DNA from: Henricia sp. BOLD:AAB3569
Lineage: Eukaryota; Echinodermata; Asteroidea; Spinulosida; Echinasteridae
Assembly (NCBI GenBank): GCA_037783545.1
Contig: JBBELK010000297.1
Span: 682,001 to 746,000, forward strand
DNA: 64,000 nt
Direction: 5' to 3'
Below the pieces are notes generated by a model that saw nothing but the letters and a program-made list of their open reading frames with translations, was not told the origin of the DNA and ran no database searches. Numbering within the stretch: position 1 is the first letter of the stretch; each line of letters starts with the position of its first letter. Position numbers and translations under genes: made by a program. Shown piece by piece: positions 45,001 to 54,000 of this stretch.

Positions 45001-48000
45001 TGTTTACACTGGTCCCGAGCTCGGGATCAAGATTGACCCCCTGATAAGAATGTGTTGAGGTTAACCGCAATGGCCTCGAGTGCCGCGTTTATATCTGTTG
45101 TTGATCCCGAGCGCGGAGCCAGAAGTTGCAGTCAAAGGTCAAGCTAATGCAGCAGAATTCCGAGATGTTCCGTCCAGTTTTAGCCATTATTTCTGCGCTG
45201 GCCCAAATGTCCAAAAACTTCACCAGTTCGTCGTTGCTCCACGAGCGCCCGCGAACTTCGTTTGCCATCTTTTCACACGAAGACAACTCGACTCGGCTAC
45301 TTCGTCTTCGTCAACTCTTCACGACGAAATAATGTCAACTTATGCTATGTCGGAAATCGTTGAATGACACTCCGAAATCATTGATATAACAACTAAAAAC
45401 TAAGCTGTATGATAATGACAAAGTGTCGCTAGATAGTTGCAGAAAGTAGAGAAGTTGCAGAAAATAGAGGAAATACAGAAACACTTTTTCTCAACGTGTG
45501 AAGTTTGTATCGGACACGCAAAAGAGATTGCTGAATGCAGGATACCAATTACGTTTGTAGTACGTTGTGTTTTCGTAACGGACACCAGCGAGATTCTCAG
45601 CGTTGCATCACATGAGTCGCGTCGGGGTATCCTGCACACAATGCATGGAACCAGCAGTATCATGCATGTGCGTGTATACTGTACACGTGTACATAATACG
45701 AGCGCGGGCTCCCCTGGAATTTTCGCGCGCTTTAGCCCGCAACAGGATGTGGGGAAGATTTATTGCCCAGCTAACCGCAAACTGATCCCGAGCTCGGGAT
45801 CGAACCCTCCGCCATCGCGAGACCAAAATCTCGGGGTCTGATCCGGGGCCAGTTTGGTTCCGAGAGCGTTTACACCTATTTGTGATCCGGGGCTGATCCC
45901 GAGCTCGGTGTTCGATCCCGAGCTCGGGATCAAGTGTAAACACAGTCTCTGTCTGCATTGAACTTATTGTCTCGGGAAAAGCCAGGGTTCTCCCCACGTA
46001 CAAACGTGCGTATCGGCCCGATACGCTGAAATTCCGACCCGATACGCAGGAAAAATTGCCGATCAAAAAAATCAGCTCCCGATACGCACAACAAAAAAGA
46101 AAAAATATCACACATGGTGCTGCTAAAAAATACAATAAAATTACCAGACATAAATTATCTCTCGTGGAAAAAGAACCACAGAGAATTCATGGCAAAAAAA
46201 TACTTCATTCTGATTCGCACGGCCGACCAAAAACAGCTCTCGATACGGTACGGCTGGCCCGGTCCGATCCCCCGGTGCTTGTCCACGGGCGCCGGAACGT
46301 GCCTAGTCTGGTTTCCGGACCAAAATATTGCCCACTTTAGTAGGGCGGTAACCAGTCCAACTCATGCCGATCACCTTTTGTTAACTTAACGTCATTGGCC
46401 AGAATTTACCAGCAACGGGTCATATTATTTTTATCAGCCAATCAGCATGCGTTTTACAACACGGGTTGGCCTCTTACTCTGAAGGGGAAATTCCCTGCAC
46501 GTGAAATTCCCTGCACGTACGTACGTACACATGGTACAGGAAGTATTCGGAGGTGGTGTGCAATATACGTGCATAGCCATACACACATCTGGTATCCGAC
46601 TGCGGCCCCAGACTGGCTCGGCCCCAAACTCGGCCCCAGACCAACTCGGCCCCCATTGCCATGTGTACAAACTCGGCCCCAGACCAACTCGGCCCCCATT
46701 GCCATGTGTACAAACTCGGCCCCAGACCAACTCGGCCCCCATTGCCTTGTGTACAAACTCTGCCCCAGACTGACTCGGCCCCAATTGCCTTGTGTACAAA
46801 CTCGTACCCAGACTGACTCGGCCCCCATTACATTGTGTACAAACTCGGCCCCAGACCGACTCGGCCCTAATTGCCTTGTATACAAACAAGTTGAAAAAAT
46901 AAAAAGATTTTTAAAGATTTTTTTTTTTAAACAAAAAAATTCATCTGCACAAAAACAATCTTAAACTGAGTTAAAGAAAAATAACAAGCCCTTCAAGTTC
47001 AGGACCCCAGGATAGCTCTAAAATGCACCAGAAAGCTTGTAAAGTCACAAATTTTCCAGGGGCTCTTAAGCGGGCCCCAGGCCCCACGCCATGGCTTCGC
47101 AGTTGGGCCCCCACACATTTTCAAATAACCTGGGGAGAACCCTGAAAGCTACGTGGTAAATTTTCCATGAGCAGCAGTTGGCCAGGAAAAGTAACTGCTG
47201 GACTCGGGAAAGGTTACCGAGAGGAAAACTCCCTAGGTTGTCCCCACTGGATTAAAAATGGTTAAGTACCCATCGTCTCAGTAAATTTGACCAAAAAAAG
47301 TCCAGTTCGGACGGGTCTTTATGCAGCTCTAATCCTTGCACTTGTGTATTGAATTGAACAACTGGGTACGTACGTATGTTATAGGGCCTTGTATGTTATA
47401 GGGCCTACACAGAGAAATCAGAATCCTCAAGTTTATGCAGTCATATCAAGGAGGGATGGGGGACAATTACATGTACTGTAGCATGATGCACAATGAGTCA
47501 TTCCTGCAGTATGCGCAGAAATAATGGAACACTAATGCTAAAAGCAATCAATCACAGCCGAGGCACTTTAGCGTGACGCATGTATGGTAAAACGTATGAA
47601 GTGTGACAGTGTAATTTCTTGTTTTAAATGCATAAACTGCCTAGGCATTGATAATGTTCTACCTGTAGACCCATCGTCTCATGTACGTATGTAAAGACCA
47701 ATTTGAAAGTTACATCTGAATATATTTATGAGAAAATATATACTACATTGAGACTATAATGTACCTTTTCACAGAACGGTCATTTCAACACATGCCAAAG
47801 CTACTTTACCCATGCACACATGAGCTGCTTTAACGCTACATACTATGTAAATGTACTTAACAAGCACACGTTTGACAATTTTGAAATTTAGGTGCTTTCT
47901 CCCAAGTATAATTCAGGGGAGGAATTTGTAAATGCAATATTTTATTGATTTCTTCGTTAAACATTAGTTCGCTGCTCAAAGAGGGGGTGGGGGAGAGGGT

Positions 48001-51000
48001 GGGTTGCAACTCCACAAAACCATCTTTAGATCCACTACTGTTGTGGCACGCAGCACTTGCAAAGTACAGTTATGTTTTTAATGCATTCACATAATAGGGA
48101 CTGACCAGTTTTCACACTACAATTTTCAAGCCATGTTGAAATTTTCAACACGGTTTTAGAGCTTTCAATCCATCTCCTAACTGAGCAGAGTTTTAACTTG
48201 TGATATATGCGTTTAACAGCTACATTAAAATGTTACAGTGTGAACGGGGCTGCGTTCCAAATACGCGAACATTGAAAACGTTTGCCAACAAGTGCATCAT
48301 AAAGGCACTATAACTAGTACATTTGCGTAAGTAGAACGTAGCCCAAGTAGGTAAACTCAGTGTGTCAAATCCAAGTTGAAATTTTGGTGTGAGAAGTCCT
48401 TTAAACATACCTTGCCAGATGACTTGACGCCTTTACTGATGCAGACAAAAACAACGACCCATGCAGCAATCAGGCACAATAGATTCTGCCATCTGATGGA
48501 ACCCATATCATGTAAGCCTTCGGACCGGTCCAAAACCATGTTGCTGTAGAGGGGGGAGAAAAAGGATTTTAAAATGTATTTTCTCAAAGGCCTTTCCCCA
48601 CTATAACAAAATTGGGGGAGGGGGGGTGGTTGCGGTTGGCCCCGGGGCGATGCAGGAGTGAAAATAAGCCCCAATTCCCACTTTAAATTCTCGCCTCCGC
48701 GCTTTTCCCGGGGCAAGTTCAGCCCTGCTCGGGACCCGGGTTCAAAATTTTGGCCCCAGGGCAAAACTCTTTTCCCAGGCCGATTTCTCACTTGTTCAAG
48801 TGAGGGAGCAGGTGCCGATCTCCGGGCCGAGTTCGCCCCGAGGCGAGTTTGAAAACAACAAGTGTGAATCTACGCAGGGTTGAACTCAGGGGCGAGTCAC
48901 CCCGGGGCAGTCCTGGGGCGAGTTCACCCCGTGGGTGGTTGTTCTAGTGGGATAAGGCCTCAAGTGTTTTTAATGTACACAAATTGGGACGGATGTACCT
49001 GTACATTTATAGAAATTGTACATGTCAATTATTTTCACTAAAGTTTGGATGAAATTTGTCCCTACCGGATACCAGTACATACCCATTTTTACACATTCAT
49101 AACTAATAGGTAATAAAGACAAACGGGCTAATATTAAATAAAGCATAAATTGGAGGACTTACTTCCAAAATTCAGCCGATGGTCGGGTGGCATCCTCTGT
49201 GAAGTTTGCCGTCATGCACGAGTCCGTGTTCCATGTATTGTTGCAGCTTTTCCATGGTACTTCCGACTTGAACGAGGAAAAGAAGTAGAATATGGTGTAG
49301 CTAATGATGACGTTGTAGTAGATACAACACAAGAGGGTCACGCAGCACATGGAGTAGCCAATACCTGTCAATTGTAATAAAAAATAGGTAATTATTTTTA
49401 GGCTTTGCGGCAGTATTGCACTATATTTGTAAAAACTCGGAACCAACCGGTAATTCAACCACATTAAAAGGGATATTTTACTCATCAAGTGGGCTACTAA
49501 TACATGTACATGAATTGTGTTATGTAATTTGGAAATCCACTACAGTATATGGTACATGCACTCGCGTTTTAAAGATTTTAGCATTTTTCTAACTGACGGC
49601 ATCCTGCAATTTTTCACTTGGTGCCAGTGTCACATTGTGCAAACTGATACTACATGTATGACTTCTGTATATTTGCAGTTGAAAATGCTTAAAATGTTGC
49701 TGAAGTTTCTGAATTATTTTAAAGTGTATGTAAATGGAAAAAGTTTATTGCTTCAAAGTTTCTTAAAAAGGGTCATTCCGTGTGAAATCACCTAGAGGTT
49801 GTCAGGGGTCCGACTCGGATTTGGACAAAACTTTTTCTAAAAAATACTTCAACCTATGTCATGGACATGTACAAAATTTTAGAGGCCAACTCCACATTTT
49901 CCCAATCGTAGCCGTGCCATTGAAGTTTTTTACATTTTTGGAGGCCTGTAGCTCAAAAATGCTTGGGAATTTTTACCTGAATTTATACAGATTGGCATCC
50001 AATCTGCATGATTCTGTTATCAAAAGTAGGGTACCACGTTTCCTTTTCGAGATGTCGCTCCCCAAAAACCCTCATTTTTGATTATCGTGGTAACTTTTTT
50101 GCATTTTTGGCTCCCCATGGTGCCCACATGGATGGTTGGATTGACTCCATATTTTATATGCACAGACACTAGGCACATGGGTTTGCGTCATATCAAGGGC
50201 AAAGCAATTCCACCCTTTTTGGGGGCGTGGTCAAAGTTTAAAAGTGGGTTCGCAAAGAAAAATAGCAAAATGAGGGGTGGCTCCCCCGATAGGTCACTAC
50301 CCAAGCGATTGAAACTTATATCTTAAAATACTGTATGCAATCTATCTTTGGTATAAAATTTGGTTTGGTATCTTTTTTCCTTCATTGTTTTTTCAATTTT
50401 TGTAAAAGGTCAATATTTTGCGGGTAATCTCAGGGTTAAAATCTGCCGTTACCCGGGTAATGTGAGGGGAGGGTTAAAGTTTCACGGGAAATGGCCTCAT
50501 CAAGTCACAGTACACCGTACATTTGTGATTCTTTGGAGTGGAGCACCCCTGTGAGCTACATGTACCGGTACGTGTACATGTAGAGAGGGACAGGAATGTA
50601 TGGTATTTGAGGACTATCAATTTGCACATGTACCGTACTTGAGGAATAAGGTCGAGTACATGTAAATGTTTAAACAGTCTAATGTTATCTTCGGTAAATA
50701 GCATCATACCGTAGTCTGTAAACTTCCTAAAAGCATACAACAAAACATGCAGTTTACTTTGTGTGATATCAGGCATCATGCCGGATGTTTGTAAAATGTA
50801 GATTGTGTTTATAAAAACACTTCAATGCAGTTAACTATTTCACCTGGTGCAATGAACACTGACAATTTTAATCGAGAAAAGTACAATGTAGTTTAGGCAG
50901 AGTGAAATAACCACACTGTACATGTACTTTCACTGCCAGTAATTTCGCTAATCGGGGAATGTTAAAGATATACATAATACAGGATTGTAATAGTTTTATC

Positions 51001-54000
51001 CCCGTGTGATTGAAGATATGCATGATTAAAACCAACCTGAGCAAAAACCAGCTCTGTACTTGGTCTAACTTTTGAGAAAACAGTCAAAAAAGGGTTTGCA
51101 GTAATTTCGCCCCAAACCACTTCGCCCTGAACCATGGCTTGTGCACAAAGTGGTTTTGGGGCAAAGTGGCATTTAGGCGAGGTAGTGTTTGGATGAAGTG
51201 ATTTGGGGTGAAATGGCACTTGGGCGAAGTGGTTTGGGGGCGAAATGGTTTTAGGCCGTGTCTCGCGAGATGAAAAATAATTGTTTTGCTCATTTCTCAA
51301 AGACTATAGCACTTCACAAAACCATTTCAGAGGAAGTTTTCTGCCGTCATCATGTTTATATCGTGTAAGTTGTGTGTAAATCGGTGAACATTTCTGATTC
51401 TTCGAGATACCAATCATGTGTACTGCCTTTAAAGACAAATTACATGATTGGAAAACTTTTAAAAACAGGAACAGCATTACACAACTAAAGTATAATGTTG
51501 ATAAACTGCTCTGTAAATTTTTCAGCCACATAGATACAGTAATACTTCAGAAAACCTGAAAAATCTATGCATGTTTTTGTTGTTGAATGAATGGTACATT
51601 TGTAAAAGCAGCGGTCTTCAGAAAAAAATTCTGGGTAGTTGATGAGATCAATCAAAAGCCCATTTACAGTTGATTCAGCTTTGTCGAAATAATAAACTGA
51701 GGACTTTATATGTTTTCTGCATGGCTTACACGAAGCTACATGTATGTTCATAAAAAGACTAATTAAAAAAAAAGGTAATTTAACACAAATAAAAATAAAA
51801 TTTGGGATTTTAGGTCCACTACCGGAAACAATTTTTTAAAAAATAAACACTAGTGAATTGTGACGAGACGAAGTGCCACAAGTGACCCACTGAATACTGT
51901 GGGGCAAAGCTACAGTAGGCGAGTAGCTGGCACATAAAAGGACAGCAAATACAAGTACGCTTTTGTACAGTAAGCAAAATATATTGCAGTATTCAAGGCT
52001 GGTACAAAATAAATTATGCCCCGACAGAGAGGTGCGATGCTTCAGTGAACAGACTTTGAAAATGCCTTTATTGCATACGTTTTCACATGTACCGGTACCG
52101 GTACCGGTAGGCATTGTAAGCCATGCCATGCCATGCCATACTTTGCAAGTACCAAAATGGTTCTGAACAATTATTACCTGGCCATACATGTACGTACATA
52201 AATGCTTCAATAGACTATGTAAGTCACGCGGCAAAGGTCAAATCTGAGCTTCCGGGCACAACACGACTAAAACGCCTATTCCTATAACACGGGCGAGATT
52301 TTGTTTTTTGTATATAAATTTCTCTGTCCAATCTTAAGTATACAACCGACCCGAAAGTGATTCGGGTAACTAAAATGTTTTTTTTACAATATATAATACA
52401 TGCATAATTATCTCTAAAAACGATAATTTATTAAAATTTCGTGACCTGAATAAATTTCTCTGCTAGCATATTCTTCATCCAATTTGGAATGGATGACCCA
52501 AGTGTGGATTCATGTAAAAATGAATGCTTCGAAGTTCGAACTTGGGCACTCTAAAAAAAAAAAAAAGTCTGCAAGCTCTACTTTTGGTAGATGGCGTTTC
52601 GCCTATCGCTAGCGAGGGCCGTTTGTACACTGTAGGCCTACGTACGTCGGCTGCTGTGCGTGTTGCATATCTTTTGCTGCATGTAGTTTACGATCTTCAA
52701 AGATTGACTTGTCAGCTCAGAAAAGATCGTGAATTTTTACATTTCGATTGCTTATTTTTGATTATATACCCCACTTCATCAATTGAAATGCAAGATTTTA
52801 TTTAGAGATATGCGTTTTGGGCCATCTGAGTTTACAAAAATCTGCGTAAACAAAATAATCCAAGAATTTCGCTCGCGACGTGCGTTGAAGAGATATGGTC
52901 TTGTGCCCGGAAATAAGTGGTCTCGCGCTGTCTCATACGTTCGCGAGGTCAACTTACATAGTCTATTGCAACATATGACAACTGACAAAAATGTTACTTG
53001 TTAATATATTTGTGTACATGTATCAACTTGCAAAATCAATTCAATTTAGTTTATTACGTCTGCATACATTTGTACTTTTTATTGGCAAGTACAAATTCAA
53101 TAGCACACATAAAACACACAGAAAGCCATTAAAACACAAATTACATGTACAATACAAATACACAATATAAGTTTGCATATATTAAAAAGAGCCAGCCCAC
53201 AAAACTACCGCTTTGTTGCCAAATTAAATTTATGAACGGTATGGTGGTCAATGCAGGGATTACCATCAAAAGGAATTTCTACATGTACAATACTAAATTG
53301 TGGCATGCATTGCCAGTGACAAAACCACAAGACCACATCCGGATACCATAGTTTAACCCATTCTTTAAAATTCTCCGAATCACTCATGATTATTTATTTG
53401 TCCCTGGGGCAAGTCCAAAGGGGGAAACGACTAAAAAGTCAAACTTCAAAATGAAGAAATTAACACTGTTCTCTATACTGTATCCAGTAGGCCTTTATGT
53501 GTATGCTGTGGGTGTACAAGACTTTCACATTGGAAATTCCAACAAAATAGCACCCTTTAAGCCCGGTTCATACGTAAATCTGACATCAAACATTTCGCAG
53601 TAAAATCGGTATTTTTTTTAGTTTATGCCACAACTCGAATTTAAGGAAAATAATTATTGGAATCGATAGCTTGGACGATTTTAGAATACCTTTTCCATTG
53701 GCATTTCCGTCGCAAATGTTGCGTTTCCATGAAAATTGTGTTTTTTTCAAGCCCGCCTCCATACAAAAGTGTGGGAAACTGCTGCCGGCCGAGCAGTGTG
53801 TAAAGCGCGCGAAGAAAGAGGGCGTGCGCGTGATGATCCGTTTGGTCTCTGCACTTTGCGTGCAATCATATGCAATATTTTTTCTGTAATTTCTCTAAAA
53901 CTAAGCCTTTGCAACAGAAATGCATTTAAGTATTCCTATTATAAAATCGTCCAAGCTATCGAATAAAATAATGATTTTCCTTAAATTCAAGTTGTGGCAT

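Larger units (their letters stand above)
40946..48410 (-). other. Intron 4, transposon-rich
   Basis: 7.5 kb without a host exon. Contents in window order: R1 copy d (41618-41890), R2 copy 2 (42000-42315), R1 copy e (42680-42945), a hairpin MITE (43394-43645), R2 copy 3 (43880-44260), a fold-back element with a Myb/SANT-like fragment (45000-45942) and the 1,162-bp element (45983-47144) inserted in an older repeat. 47330-48400 shows nothing recognisable. Confidence 0.65.

Noticed and set aside
46395-46964. Open frames of up to 189 residues on both strands, proline/arginine rich
   Set aside because: They run through a 42-bp tandem repeat whose period is a multiple of three, so several frames stay open by repetition. 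No splice or start context supports coding.
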